Origin: Gnetum montanum
Taxonomy: Eukaryota; Streptophyta; Gnetopsida; Gnetales; Gnetaceae
NCBI GenBank assembly: GCA_015680685.1
Contig: MNCI01033476.1
Coordinates: 277,566 to 341,565, forward strand
Direction of reading: 5' to 3'
Length of the DNA: 64,000 bases
Shown: positions 1 to 12,900 of the stretch, in pieces
Layout: each line of letters begins with the position of its first letter
How positions within the stretch are numbered: position 1 is the stretch's first letter
Made by a program: the position numbers and the translations under genes
Notes under the pieces: model-generated
What the model saw: only the letters and a program-made list of their open reading frames with translations
Told to the model about the DNA's origin: nothing
The model's database searches: none

Positions 1-757
1 TACCAAATGCTAATCGTTACTGGGATCACCACACGTAACGCAAGTGCTCGAAGTGGTCGTACTGAGGCACCTATTTAGCCTAAGTGTGATAAGCAGCCGA
101 TTCCTTGGCTAGCCGTACACACCCGTGGATGCTCGTAGCCAAGTCGTACTTATCACACGTTCTAGCCTAGCGATGAGCAACCGATTCCTTAACTAGCCGT
201 ACACATTGGACTACTACTAGGATTACCAAGCGCAGATCCTGGAATACGCTACTGGGTTACCAAGCAGTCACAATGCTCGTAGTCAAGTCATACTCACGCG
301 TTGCGATGAGCAGCTGATTCCTTGATTAGTCGTACACATCCGTAGATGCTCGTAATCAAGTCGTACTTGTGCGCACTAGGAAAGCAATAAATAACAATAA
401 AATAAAACCATGTACTGCAAGGTTTATCCAATCAAGTTCATCTTTATTGTCGTACACAACTTGTGTTCAGGTTACAAAGTTGCTCGAATAAAGAGTCGTT
501 CACTCTAGGACTCCTACTGCGGGCACATGGGAAATTAATCTAACTCTGGAGTGTTCAAACTGCCAGAGCTTCGCTACTTCTAGCCAGATTGGGAAATGAA
601 GGGAGTGCCGCCTCTTATTTATAGATATGGCGGCAGACCGCGATATCGCGTACGCGATATCGCAGGGGACAACGCGATATCACGGGGGATGCGATATCGT
701 GGTGGCCGCGATATCGTGTACGCGATATCGCAGCTTAGTGCATATCGCGTCTCATCA
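1..757 (-). repeat. Minus-strand gypsy LTR, cut by window edge
   Basis: This stretch matches the LTRs of G3 (29108-29736 and about 35100-35720) in the same orientation. It ends with CTCATCA at 751-757, the inverted form of the LTR start TGATGAG. Just inside that end lies the array of ATATCG palindromes (about 630-757), followed in the sense (minus) direction by the TATA box, seen here as ttatttatag. The next bases (758 on) are not a polypurine tract, so 757 is the outer U3 edge. The LTR is therefore either a solo LTR or the 5' LTR of a minus-strand element running off the window to the left. It carries three copies of a hairpin-like module (about 84-370), against two in G3. It sits directly before the gag start of G1, so it interrupts the G1 leader. 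Confidence 0.85.
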
Positions 758-775
758 CACATTGAATAGACAATC

Positions 776-2700
776 ATGTCTCCTTCTTCGTATGAAAGTG
801 TTTCACCACCTAGGTTTGATACAAGAAACAATCGAAGGTGTAGTACACATGATAATCTGCCAGTCCCTTAACAATTTTGTGTGGTATATGTTCATCCTAA
901 TGAGTATATACCAAACTTTACCTTTATCCTTGACTAGGATGAACAACTACATTGGCGAGATTTAGAAGGTAACATAGTGTTACCTCCCGATCGCTCAGTC
1001 CCGGGCATGCTTCTTCATTATCTCACACGAATTGGTATGCAGCACTTACAAGTAGAGTACGTTGTGCATGATCATGACTCAAGAGAGTATTGATCCACAA
1101 AGGAAAAGCATCAAAGGGATTTACAATAGGAGATATGTCATGAATCCATGAAGGGAAAGTTGTCGCAGAATGTCCCACATGTCCTAAGCGAAAATGAGGG
1201 CGATGAACTTGCCTCAGGCAGTCACCCACACAATGATGTTCCTCTCATTGACTTTGGTAAAGCATTGTGTATTAGAATCTTTACTCAAATATCCATAACC
1301 TAGATTCTGATACTAACAAACATAAAGGGTCTGAAAAAGGAACACGAACACATGATAAAGATGGACATTCCGATTGTAACCACGATCGAGGTTGCGACCA
1401 CCGAAGAGAAGGAAGTAGGCATTGACATGGTGATGGTCCTCCTTCTTCTTCACCTTCATCATCTCCTTCATCCTCTCCTTTAGGATCTGGACACAGTCAC
1501 AAAGAAAAAGATCATGAGGATAAGGGTAGGCAAAATGGGAGTCATAGACAAAATAGTTGAGAAAGGGAATGAGGGCACTCTAGAGAAACACATCATGAAA
1601 GAAGGGAGAGTAGGGAACAACATGGGCATCATAGATGCCATAGATGAGATGATCATGATAAACCCCTACTTGCTACTCAAAATATGTTAGACATAATTGA
1701 GGCCGTTAGGATCCCAACAAGGCACCAAAAGGATAGTAGGATCAAGAGATTAGACATGAACAATATCCCATGATTTGAAGGGGGATACAACGCTGATCCT
1801 CAAAATCATCTACAAGCATTTCATGATGCATGTGCCTTACAAAACATAGAAAATGAATGGAAAAAATTAAAGTTGTTTCCAAGGATGCTAATCAAAGAAG
1901 CAGAAAGCTAGTACCAGTCCTTAGAACCAAAATCCATTCATAGGTGGAGTACCATGTTAGAATTGTTCAAAGATAAGTACCAAACGTACGCCTGAGTGTC
2001 CAACCTACGAAAGCAAATCCAAGGCTCAAAAAAATAAGAACATGAACCCTTGGATGCTACCATGGGCCAATATTATGCACTGTTACATCGTTTTCCTAGC
2101 CATGGCTATTTGCAGAGGGATCAACTACACCATCTTGTAGATGGGCTTAGGCATGAAACGTGAAGAACCCTTGGGACTTATGCCCAAGGAAGACTATCCA
2201 AGCTTAGGACCCATCAAGTACAAAGATTATTGGAGCAAGTTGCTAAAGAGAAAGGTGAGTTACAGAAAAGAGAAAGTGTGGAAGAATATAACAGAGATCC
2301 TTCCCTTCGAAAGAAGGGAGTATGATTTTGTGATGATGAAGAAGAGTCATCACTCAAAGAGATGATGAATAGGAAAACTTTGCCCATTCAAAAACTTACA
2401 TCAAAAGTATCGGCAAAGGTGGATCAAATGTGGGACTTCCTAGATGATAAATTCCAAACCACTCTCAAAATAGTAGAGGATTCTAGAGAGTAAGGTAGTG
2501 ACTGGGAAAAGAAAAAAAAATAAAAGAGAAGTAGAATATGCACATAACAAGGATAAGAACAAAGTTGCCATTACCAAAAGGTTTTGGATTTGGATATAGA
2601 CAATGATAGTGGATGCAAGATATGCCAATAGGACCATCCTAAGGGTTGTTGCCTTGTAATATCACATCTGCAGGAGTCTGGGGTGTATGCACTCAACCCA
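776..2700 (+). pseudogene. gag: G1 gag, decayed
   Basis: Capsid/nucleocapsid gene of a Ty3/gypsy element. The start at 776 (ATGTCTCC) matches the gag start of G2 at 26078 (ATGTCTTC). Frames broken by stops and shifts give the same blocks as G2, G3 and G5: an N-terminal block with TFIxD near 920, a His/Asp/Arg-rich stretch at about 1490-1650, then DPQNHLQAFHDACAL near 1795 and STMLELFKDKYQTY near 1950. The last two belong to the gag core domain. A Cys/His motif CKIC..DHPKGC follows near 2615. At least ten in-frame stops are present, many at codons that are Gln or Trp in the sister copies. Not functional. Confidence 0.8.
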
Positions 2701-2968
2701 TGATTAAAAAAAAGGCAAACGCCCCAACGGTTACCTTATTCCCAAGGTAACATAAGATAGTTCTACCAACCCTTAATGTATTATCCAAGTGGAAGATATG
2801 CCAATAGGACCATCCTAAGGGTTGTTGCCTTGTAATATCGCATCTGCAGGAGTCTGGGGTGTATGCACTCAACCCATGATTAAAAAAAAGGCAAACGCCC
2901 CAACGGTTACCTTATTCCCAAGGTAACATAAGATAGTTCTACCAACCCTTAATGTATTATCCAAGTGG
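2617..2968 (+). repeat. 176-bp tandem duplication in G1
   Basis: Two head-to-tail copies, 2617-2792 and 2793-2968. By eye they differ by one base (atatcacatc against atatcgcatc). The unit covers the Cys/His motif and the start of the gag-PR linker. The single difference makes the duplication much younger than the decay of the surrounding ORF. Confidence 0.9.
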
Positions 2969-3404
2969 AACTCCACCACAACCAATTGAGCAGTATCAAC
3001 AGTGGCAATACCCAAAATCATGGGGAATGCCACCACCATGGCAACAGTATCCTTACCAGCAACTTGACCCGTATGGATATTACGTGTAGAAATCAATCTC
3101 TCCATGTGACTCTATTGGTCATGTCACTCCTCAACCTCACTACCAAGCTCATGAGTACTATAGGACTCCTTCACCTAGGGGTGATGTTCCACAAACATAC
3201 TATCCTTCTCATCCATCTACACCTCTTCCACCCATATCTCTATTACCACCTGCTCCAGCTATGTAGGGTGAACTCCCTACCCAACCACAGCAACATAATG
3301 CTACAAGGGTTGTCAACTCTCAATCTATTATTGGCTCTGACAACTACATGAAGAAAAGATCTTTCTTTAGAACCAACAGCCCAACTAAGCCCTTGTAACC
3401 ACAA

Positions 3405-4082
3405 GTGGCTAATCCTTTAGATGCCTCATTACCAATCAAAACTTCGAAACTTCCTTCAGGCCAAACACCACACCCAATGCATACAATCATGTTAACTCAT
3501 GCCATCATTGATTGGATTAAGGCTGAACATCTTCCTAGAAAATTTTCTAATCCTAGAATTCCTCTTATATATTTACAAATTGTTGGGAACGGACCATGCA
3601 AAGCTCTTTTGGATTCAGGTTCTGATGTCAACTTAATCTCTCAAGAAATGTGCAAAGCTTGGAACCTTCCTCCATTAAAAAAGAGTAACATTCATTTAGA
3701 GTTGGCTGACTAGTCCATCACTATCCCATTAGGGCTAGTGGAGGACATTTTCACCACTATTTTTGGATGGTCATATCCAGCTGACTTCCTAGTGATTCAA
3801 GTAAACAACGGTAAGGCGGACTTCCCAATCATAATGGGAAGAGCATGGCTAAGAATAGTTGACGCATGCTTAGGAATCTGTGATCTTTCCCTGGAAATAT
3901 CAAAGGAAAATACATTTGGAAAGATCGAGAAGAAGAAAGTTCCATGCATCGCATATAGTGATACAGGGTGTAATTACGTGCAGAAGCCATGGTTTATGCA
4001 ACGTTTAACATTGCCTGCATGCAATCAGTGTGCACAAGTGACTAATATACAAAGATGCCTATATGCAGTAGCCACAAGATAA
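3405..4082 (+). pseudogene. pro: G1 aspartic protease
   Basis: Retropepsin-type protease that matures Gag-Pol. The catalytic motif LLDSGSDVNLIS is at about 3606-3641 (DSG at 3612-3620). The second conserved block, FPIIMGRAWL, is near 3820. One stop (TAG at 3712-3714) falls where G3 has Gln (ELANQSITIPLG), so it looks like a C-to-T change. Apart from that the two open stretches (3405-3713 and 3738-4082) join in frame. The downstream linker ending ...QRCLYAVATR is also found in G2 and G3 and helps locate their breakpoints. Confidence 0.8.
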
Positions 4083-4289
4083 GAAGGCACCCAATGGCTG
4101 ATAGGTGATCAAGAGAGTAGTTTAACTATATGCATGAAACCAATTGAGGGTTTGACTTGCACTTACATCGATAGCATAGACACATTAGAGCAAGTCCATT
4201 GCCAACTTCCAAGTCTTGACATTGAAAGTCTCAAGTAGGGGAAGTTGGAAATCCCTGATAAGTTTAAGTAGGATCCCCTTAAGTTAAAA

Positions 4290-5335
4290 CCATTTCCCAC
4301 CAGTATGGAGTACACATTTCTCAAGAATGGAAAATCAATAATTATTAATGTGAAGCTCACTTCTCAATAGAAAGAGAGACTGCTAAAGGTGATAAAAAAT
4401 GGTTGAAAGCCTTCACTTGGTCATATCCTGAATTAACTAGAATAGATCCTAGGATATGCTAGCACAGAATTTACATCAACCCCTCCATGAAGCCTCGACG
4501 ACAATCGCAAAGGCAACTTAACCCAAAGCTTAAGCAAGTGGTTAAGGAAGAAATTGAACAGCTTCTAAAAGCTAGATTCATATACCCCATTGCTGATAGT
4601 GAATGGGTTAGTTCCTTAGTTATTGTGCCCAAAAAGGAAGGTAAATGGGGGGTGTGCATAGATTTTAGGCTACTGAATATGGAAACATTCAAGGACCACT
4701 TTCCATTTCCATTCGTCAACCAAGTCTTAGACACCATTGCAGGGCATCACTACTATAGTTTTCTGGATAGGTATAGTGGGTACAACCAAATATAAATAGC
4801 CCCAGAAGACCAAGCCAAGACTACGTTCACCAGTCCTTAGGGAACATTTGCATACAAACAAATGTTTTTTGGCTTGTGCAATGCCCCTGCAACATTTTAA
4901 TGATTAATTCTAAACACATTCTAGAAGCAAATAGGAAATGGTGTGAAAGTCTTCATGGACGACTTCTCCACTTATGGAGTGAACTTTGATCAAGCCTTGG
5001 ACCAATTAGAGAAAGTACTAAAGTGATCTGTAGAAACCAATTTAAGGCTTAACTAGACAAAAATCCATTTAATGATCCAAGAAGGTGTCATATTATGGCA
5101 TAAGATTTCACAAATAGAGATAGAGGTAGACCCCGAAAAGATCAAAGTTATCCAAGGAATCACTCAACAACCTAAAACTGTAAAAGATATCTGGTCATTC
5201 CTTGAACACACTAGCTACTATAGAAGGTTTATTGAGAACTTTTCAAAGGTTGAAAAACCATTGGTTGAACTAACGAAAAAGGACGTACCTTTCGAATGGA
5301 CCAGGGAATGCGAACTAGCTTTCCAAACTTAAAAT
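4290..5335 (+). pseudogene. pol: G1 reverse transcriptase
   Basis: Copies element RNA into DNA. Visible blocks are FIYPIADSEWVSSLVIVPKK (about 4578-4637), VCIDFRLLN, KDHFPFPFVNQVLDTI, YSFLDRYSGYNQI (to 4795), FGLCNAPATF (4870-4900) and the catalytic FMDDFSTYG (about 4952-4980). After these come HLMIQEGVILWHKIS and the thumb/connection block (5072-5332). The wording (DSEWVSS, KDHFP, MDDFS.YG, GHKIS-like) fits the Athila/Tat branch of plant Ty3/gypsy. Stops lie between 4795 and 5070, including CAA-to-TAA and TGG-to-TAG types. Confidence 0.82.
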
Positions 5336-5379
5336 AGAAGCTCATAGAAACACCCATTCTACAAGCTCCTAACTAGTCC

Positions 5380-5855
5380 AGACCATTCCACATAATGACT
5401 AACACATCCAACTATGCTTTAGGAGTCGTACTTACACAGTTAGATGACCAAAAACATCCTTATTACATCCATTGTGCAAGTAGGAGTATTGTTGGTGCAC
5501 AACTTAACTACACCACAATAGAGGAAGAATTCATGGTTGTAGTGTTTGCACTAGAAAAATTTAGGTACTATGTCTTGGGCTATAAGGTATTCATGCAGAT
5601 GGATCATAGTGCAATAAGGTTCCTAATGAATAAACCAATGGTGAGCCCTCGCATCATACGATGGCTTGTAATCTTACAAGAGTTTGATCTTACAATGATT
5701 GATCAAAAAGGCACCAAGATTGTAGTTGCTGATCATTTATCTTGGTTGCGATGGGACAACAAAGAGGATGAGTATCCAATTTCTAATCACTTCCCTGATG
5801 AACTCCTCTTTACAAGTGTAGTAACTAATCAATTAACCACAAAAACAAACTAGTA
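5380..5855 (+). pseudogene. pol: G1 RNase H
   Basis: RNase H domain, which removes the RNA strand after reverse transcription. A 152-residue open stretch (5395-5853) contains TNTSNYALGVVLTQ, where the first catalytic Asp, usually in TDAS, has become Asn. It also contains TTIEEEFMVVVFALEKFRYY with the catalytic Glu, MDHSAIRFLMNK, and the C-terminal block VADHLSWL. The Asp-to-Asn change would itself disable the enzyme. Confidence 0.8.
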
Positions 5856-5929
5856 TAGTAGTATTCTCACCTATCTCCTTACACAACAAACACCACAAGA
5901 GTTATATGCTAAAAAGAAATAACAGTTCC

Positions 5930-7200
5930 TTCATCGAGCTAAGTATTTTATGGAGATCAATGGGAAACTTTATAAAACATGTCATGATGGCTTGGTTTGA
6001 TGGTGTGATCCCGATATAAATCAACTGTGAGTTCTCCAAGATGCTCATGAGGGTCCTTGTGGGGGTCATTATGCCAAGAGACGAACAACCATTAAAATTC
6101 TACTTGTAGGATATTATTGGCCTACATTGTTTTGGGATGCCCATCATTTTGTCCAATCTTGTGAGTGTTGTCAACGTGATGGGGGAATGACTGCTAGAAT
6201 GGAGGGTCCACAACAATGGATTCAACCTTTAGAACTCTTCGACATATGGGGAATTGATTTTATGGGGCCTATTACGCCAATGTCCAATGGAAAAGCCTAC
6301 ATCGTTGTTGTTGTTGACTACTTTACAGAATGGGTAGAAGTAGCTGCTGTTAAGGATTGTACATCATCTATAGCTACACAATTTGTTCAACAAAAAATTG
6401 TAAATAGGTTTGGCATGCCGCATGCACTTATTTTAGACAATGGTACACACTTCATAGGTGCAACTTTTTAGAAGTTGATGCAACGCTTAGGGGTTGAGCA
6501 CAAACTGACTACACCATACCACCCTCAAGTGAACGGTCAAGCTGAGGTCAACAATAGGGAGATTATAAAAATATTAACAAGAACTATTAGCAAGTATAGG
6601 AGAGATTGGAGCACCAAACTGAATGATGCCCTTTGGGCATACCACTCCACATGGAAAAACTTCCTATAGGCTACTCTCCCTATGAGTTAGTGTACGGGAA
6701 ACTTCCAACACTTCCCATTCAAGCAAAACTCCATACACTATCTATGGTGTGTGATCTCAACCTTGACCTTGATCTATCACAAAAAGAATGGTTAATGATC
6801 CTTAACTTGCTAGATGAGAACTGATTAGCCACCCTATCATCTAACGAATTGCACAAGGCCTTCAATAAATGATGTCATGACCTAAAAATTAGGAAAGTTA
6901 AATATCAACCAGTAGATAAGGTTTTGTACTAGAATCCCATGCACGTGCCACAATGCACTAAATTTCAAATGCTAAGGGAAGGACCTTATACTATTTATGC
7001 AACTTTTCCTTTAGGGGCCATGATGATTTACAAACCTGAGAGCCCGGATAAGAAATTGTTGGTCAACATCCAACAAACCAAACCTTTTCATGAGCTTAGA
7101 ATAGCCAGTACCAATACTACCTCTGTTGGTGGACAACCCTGCTCACTATTTCAGATTGCCTCCTACCACCTCCATCATGGGGAAGACGGCCACCAATGTT
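5930..7200 (+). pseudogene. pol: G1 integrase and C-terminal module
   Basis: Inserts element DNA into the host genome. The zinc-binding HHCC region (about 6045-6185) ends SCECCQRDGG. The catalytic core follows: FDIWGIDFMGP gives the first Asp near 6255, LILDNGTHF the second near 6435, and HPQVNGQAEVNNREI the Glu near 6545. The C-terminal part contains DKVLY and EGPYTIYATFPLGAMMIY (about 6918-7035), resembling a GPY/F module. TAG at 6469-6471 and shifts near 6660 and 6825 break the frame. The D, D and E positions are still present. Confidence 0.82.
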
Positions 7201-9077
7201 AACAATTCAAATCCCTCAGTTCCTTTTGTATTTTTATTTTACATATTTTTATTTTGCACATTTTTCAAATTTACTTTTTTTTTTTTTGCACCATCATTCA
7301 CATTTTTTCTTATTTCTTTGCTTGATTTACTTTCATTCTTCATACAATAAGTGCTCATGATGGTGGATTGTATCATAATGATGTTGGTTGCTAATGTTTG
7401 GTTTTTACCTTTGATTTTCAATGTTGATATTAAGATATGGTTCTGTTGATAAAATAGGCAATGAGTCCACACCGTCCATTCCTTCATTCAACTCTATGGT
7501 CTCCCTCGGCTTTGGAACTGTATTGTCCCTTTTTCTAAATAAACTTATTAATGAATTGGTGGCTTCATATTCTTCAAACCGAGGAAGGATGTAATGGTTG
7601 AAAAGGGTGTGCCTTCAAGGGGATTCTATGCATGTATGCTAGCTATTCTCTTGGGTAACTAGATGCTTTTCATGGGTTCTCCACCATTCTGCTGATGACC
7701 AAACATCAAGAAGTCGAATAAATCAAATAAGTCTTTGCATGGTGTGGTTCTCATGTAAAAGAAGAAGAAAAATAGTGAGAATTCAAAGCACACCCCTTAG
7801 ACATAATAAAGAAATATGGGCTACATGCACTAGTTATGGCACTGGAAAGACATGTTACCCATGCCTAAAGGTTCCCTCTAACTAAGGCCCTTTCTCACTT
7901 CCTACTTCTCCATCTCGCTCTCCTTGAAATGGTGGTGACTCTTTGGGGAAGCATTCTTGTTGCTTCAAGGGGATGGATTGGCCAAGTGTATTGATGTGAG
8001 GTCACTGATTGTGGTTGGTATGAGTGCATATTTGGAATGAGTTTTACTTAGTTACCTTAACCATAAAATACACAAGGGACTTTACACAACCTTGCTCTTG
8101 GGATTCCATTCCATTTTCTACTCTCCATCTTTCTTCCCATTTTCCACCTCATTACTGGTATTATGATTAGTCTATCTCCTAGTTGACACATTGTTATTCT
8201 TTGGTAAATTCCTATGGATCAGTCTTTAACCATTGTTTCCATATGTCATTCCTAGAGCCTACAGACTCTTTGGTTTGTGGGTTTGTTAGGGCATAAAGGG
8301 CATGAGCCTACTTTAGGGAGGACCCACTGACATTCCTTTATGGTGCAATTATTAAATTCTTCTCCTTAAACATTTCTTGCAATAAGTAATTTCTCATTTC
8401 ATCCCCATCCATGACATCCATTTTATTGGCATCGTCGTTGTTTATTTTCCCATTTTTCTTGTTCCCTATACATTTCCACCCTATTGCTACTGGAGGTTCA
8501 CTCTTAGTCATGGGAGCCCTGTCACAAATTTTTCCATTCTACTACTTGTATCACCCCTACACCTTGGATAGTTATCAGTGATAAACCTCTAACCTAGTTT
8601 CTACCATAACCACAACCCAACCAATGCGCTTTATATCAAGGCAAGGTATCAACTGCATTATGGTTTACTTATCCTTGCTCATTTGTGACTGGGTTGTGTG
8701 TGCATATGGTGATTACATGAACTATGGACTGGGATAGGAGGAAGCACTCAAAAAGGACTTGAGCTAGAGTGTTTATGTTGAGAACAAGTTTGGTTGTGTG
8801 GCTATGGATAAACAACGGAAGGAGAAATCACGATGTTAGCAACAATGCACCTCATTTTCTTTACTCTCTCTTCAAGCTATCGGATGAGGGTTTGGATGTC
8901 ATCTATGTACAATGTTCACCACAAAAGGCATGAACACCAATGCTATAATATGTTTGTCGATTTGTTCATTGAGCACTTTGAGTCTGTTGTTCCCTATCGC
9001 TGTCAGTTCTCATTCAATCAATAATCTCATACTTTCCAAATACTTTGTAAGAAACTCGAGGACGAGTTTTCATTCTG
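7179..9077 (+). other. G1 non-coding tail after pol
   Basis: About 1.9 kb between integrase and PPT. It begins with a purine-rich word ggggaagacgg (7179-7189), followed by a T-rich tract (about 7210-7345). It also contains a block around tagggaggacccact (8314-8328) that recurs in G5 (58737-58751) and inverted in G3 (about 30480). The stretch actcgaggacgagttttcat (9053-9072) precedes the PPT and recurs in the other elements. I see no credible gene here, and unlike G2 and G5 no ORF3. Confidence 0.7.
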
Positions 9078-9088
9078 TTGTGGGGGTA
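9078..9088 (+). other. G1 polypurine tract
   Basis: ttgtgggggta directly precedes the LTR start TGATGAG. The same word precedes the 3' LTRs of G2 (43309-43317), G5 (61572-61580), the right-hand LTR at 50946 and, inverted, G3 (29737-29747). It is the expected primer site for plus-strand DNA synthesis. Confidence 0.85.
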
Positions 9089-9914
9089 TGATGAGCTACG
9101 ATATCATGTCCACAATATCGCATACGCGATATCGAAGCCTTCCACACAATATCGCATACACGATATCGAGGCCTACCTCATTGCCTATAAATAAGAGGCA
9201 GGCACACTTGGTTTGCATAGTTAGTCTTAGTCCCTTACCCAAAATCTTGCCTTTTTCCCTTTCCAAAGATAGAATTATTTCTAAGTGCCCATAGTAGGAT
9301 TCATAAAGTGAATGGATCTTTATTCAAGCATTGTGTACTTGAGCACACCTTGTGTATGACAATAAAGACAAACTCTGTGATAAACCTTATAGCATTTAAA
9401 ATAGATTAATTAATGTTAATTACTATTACTTAATGCTTTCCTTAGTTAATTAATGTTCTCTCTCTCACCCTACAACTCTCCTAAGTAAGCACACTTAGTA
9501 CGATCACTTCGAGCATGCATGTAACACTTGGTAACCTAGTAACGATTAGCGTTTGGTAATCCCAATAGTGTTGCACTAGTTTAGGATGTGTACAACAAGT
9601 GAGAACAGATGCTAGTGTTAGGACTAGTTAAAGCATAGTTGAGTAGTTAAATCAAAATTAGTTACTTAGTTATCTCTCTCCTCCTTTTGTAACACTAGGA
9701 CATAAAAACATAAAAACTATAAAAAGAATCATGTACCTCAAGTTTACTTAACCATACAATCGTGCTATACAAGTAAGCTTGGGAAGACAATGATTGATCA
9801 ACCCATCCTTGTTCCACAAAGGCGCATAAGAACTTAGTCCTTAGAATTCGACCGGATCGTGCATGGACGCTTGTATTCGTATGGTTGAGCGTAGGGATAC
9901 CTAGTCGCTCATCA
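9089..9914 (+). repeat. G1 3' LTR
   Basis: 826 bp, TGATGAGC...GCTCATCA. An array of ATATCG palindromes (about 9095-9170) lies upstream of the TATA box cctataaata (9184-9193). Motifs shared with the other gypsy LTRs here include aagcattgtg...caataaaga, ACTTGGTAA, and the end block ATGGTTGAGCGTAGGG. The matching 5' LTR is outside the window, so target duplication and LTR divergence cannot be checked. Confidence 0.85.
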
Positions 9915-12900
9915 ACCTCCATGGAGAAATTGTCATTCAACAAAGTTACATTTGAAGATGTAGGTTATGATGATTAAAAAATTAAATTAAAAAAAGAAAA
10001 GGAAAAGAATTATTTCTTTTGCTTTTAAAGTGTCTAAGGCTTTGGGTGGATGTTAAAGCATTTATTTTTCTTGATTTGGATGATTTGGGTGAACCAAACA
10101 ATAATTTTGTTGAAAATTAAATACAAGAAATGTAGCCAAAGCTCTAGAAGAAGCTTACTCTAAAAGATGATAAACCTCATGTCTTTTTGCTTTGTCTTTG
10201 TTTTTGATGCATAATTTCATAAAGTTAACATTACATTGTTGAGTTAGGTTTGATTTTAACTTTTTCATCAACTTAACACTTTAGCAAACTTAACTTTAAA
10301 TTTAATTAACAATGTCTAGGTTATATAAATCAAACATCAACCAACAATAAAAGCAAAAGGATATTAATTTTACCAACTTATCTTCTATTTTGGTTAAACA
10401 ACATTTTTAACAAAATTCTAAATGTTTGATTTACCAAAATATTTTAGAGACTAAATACCAATATAGCAAATGTTTACACGGATTAGAATTCCTAGTCTTC
10501 AATAGCTTAACATTTGATTTGCCTAATTTAGAAGATTTGGATAAAAAAAGCAATAATAACTTAGTGAAAAAGGAATGTTATGAAGTGGCCAAAGCTCTTA
10601 AAAAGCCTATAGTTCTAAGAGGGGTTAAAACTCTTGAGTTATGTTTTCTTTTTCTTTTTCTTTTTCTTTCTTTTAATGGTATGTTGACAATTTCATATAA
10701 CCCATATATTATGAAATCGAGTTGATTTTGACTTTTCTTAAAGTACACATGTCAACAAATGTTGATATCATACTCAATTAAAAATGAAAGAAACTATGGG
10801 GGCTGATATCAATTCCTACTATATAAGTGAAGTGGTTGGATCTTTCAAAGTCACATAACAAGAACAATAAGTAAACCCTCGCAAAACCAAATTAGAAAGA
10901 AGCTATGAGTGCATACTTGGAGATGCTTCAGAGAAGGGAGTCTAGATGGAAGCCCCAAGACCAATAGATAAAAATCCATATTTTGTAGATAGGTAACTAT
11001 TAAAAAGTTAAAAGCAGATGGCCCACTTACCAAGTACAAGGCAATAATGTTGGCTAAAGATTGCTTACAAATAGAGAACAAACTATTTATAACTTAGATA
11101 TTAAGGAATGTTAAAAGGATGCTCATCTTGCATATTTTGATAGATATTAATGTTATAAAATAATGGTTAAAAATTAAAATGGCATTTAATCTACTTTCTT
11201 GTACTAGAAAATAAACGAGTAAATCTATAATTTTTGTCAACTTAAATGAAGCAAGTTAATTTGTAAGTATTGGAGACTTTTATGGCTTTATATGGACTAA
11301 AACAAGCTCCCCACATCTAGTACCAAATTTATGTTGACTTAAACAAAAGAGTCAACAAGACATGCAAGTAACAAATTCATACTACATAGTTATAGAATTA
11401 TAAGGACTACAAAACCTTCTTGTAACAAAGTAAATTGCCATGTAGGTTGATGGTTGTATTCATTGTACTAGTATGAATCTTTAGTTACATGGGTGATTTT
11501 ACATTCTACAATCCTTGATATATTTATGTTCATTTGTATTATGGTTGTCACTTTCCCTAATCACAATAATTATTTGTAACATAGAACTTAATTTGTTGAA
11601 TATATAAAAATCACTATACAATATTTTATCTAGTATGAGATGAGAAACAAAAGAGTCCTTGGCATTGTACTATTTAGATATGAAATAGATTATTGGTGTA
11701 AAGTAATATAGTCCATATCATACGTGTGATATGATATGAATGATTTGTAAATGATGGAAATTATTTAATATAAGAGTGACATAAATAGTGTAACCAGAAC
11801 TTTGGTAAGTTCTTTTGATTTAACTTTTGCTAAAACTTTATACATTCGCAAAAGTCAACAATAAACTAAATAACAATGGTTAACTTACAAAAATCATGAT
11901 TCAAACATCTTAAGAAAAGTCAAAACAATGACCAACCACTTAAGAAATTTGATTGCACACTATGTAGTATCTTTCTAATACTTGCAATTAAGATCACAAA
12001 ACATGAATTTGCTTTTCCTACCAAACTTAAGACATGACACTCATCATTTTCATCTAAGCTTACACTTTGTTTATTGTATATTTCTACAAAACCATCAATG
12101 TATTTCAGCATTTGTTTCTTGATTCACATCTCTCGTATCAACTTACCTAAACAAAGTTCCTTTAGTCAAGCAATTATACCCTACATCTTGTATGCTCCTA
12201 GGTGATCTCTACTAATGATCATGTTAAGGCCCATTTTGCTAAAGCTACTAAAGCTACAATATTGGACTTGGTAAAGGTTGCCCTTCCTTTTGAGCTATTA
12301 TCAAAGGTTAACACATTTGAATATGATCACGACAAAAAACTGGAGTTAACATAAAACTACAATATTTGTCTTTAAAGGTGTTTTTGTGATTAAATAAACA
12401 TGATTTCAACTTGCCATTCTTAAGGAATGAAGGCCCCTAAGAATGAAAGCTCCTTTCCTAGTCGATAATTTGTATCCTTTCTAGTGGGCTACTTTCTCCT
12501 CACACAATCACTTCTTGAGTGCACTCACTTTTGAGCAACAACTTTGAGCACTTTGTTACCGTTCCTAAACACATAATGTAACTCTTAGATGATTAAGAGA
12601 TGATTTCAACTCCTTATCTCTAAAAATGCTAGTCCATTTTCCTCATCCATACTTCTAAGCCTTTCTTTAGGGATATCTCCCTCGCTAATAGGTTTACTAT
12701 TTTATTCAATAATTTTTATTTTTATTTTTATTTTTTTCATTTCTACAGATCTTGGATGGATACTTTAACCATATCTAATAGATAGCAAATTAAAAATTAT
12801 GTTAAGCACACAACTATTCTTGATGTAAATCTTTACTTTTAGTTCACTTATTATTTTACTATCTACCATAGGAAAGCAGTTTGTTATGGTTACACATTAC

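Noticed and set aside
610-757. Regular ATATCG repeats as a possible CRISPR array or telomere-type repeat
   Set aside because: There are no unique spacers of constant length. The words are short, imperfect palindromes in LTR U3, and the DNA is plainly plant nuclear.
627-965. Open frame through the end of the LTR and the start of G1 gag
   Set aside because: It begins inside the palindrome array of the minus-strand LTR and crosses the insertion boundary, so it is a chance frame.
2869-3351. Overlapping frames on both strands near the G1 gag-PR linker (3105-2869 minus, 2965-3351 plus)
   Set aside because: The linker is Pro/His/Gln-rich, which leaves several frames open by composition. The homologous frame in G3 is the one leading into the protease.
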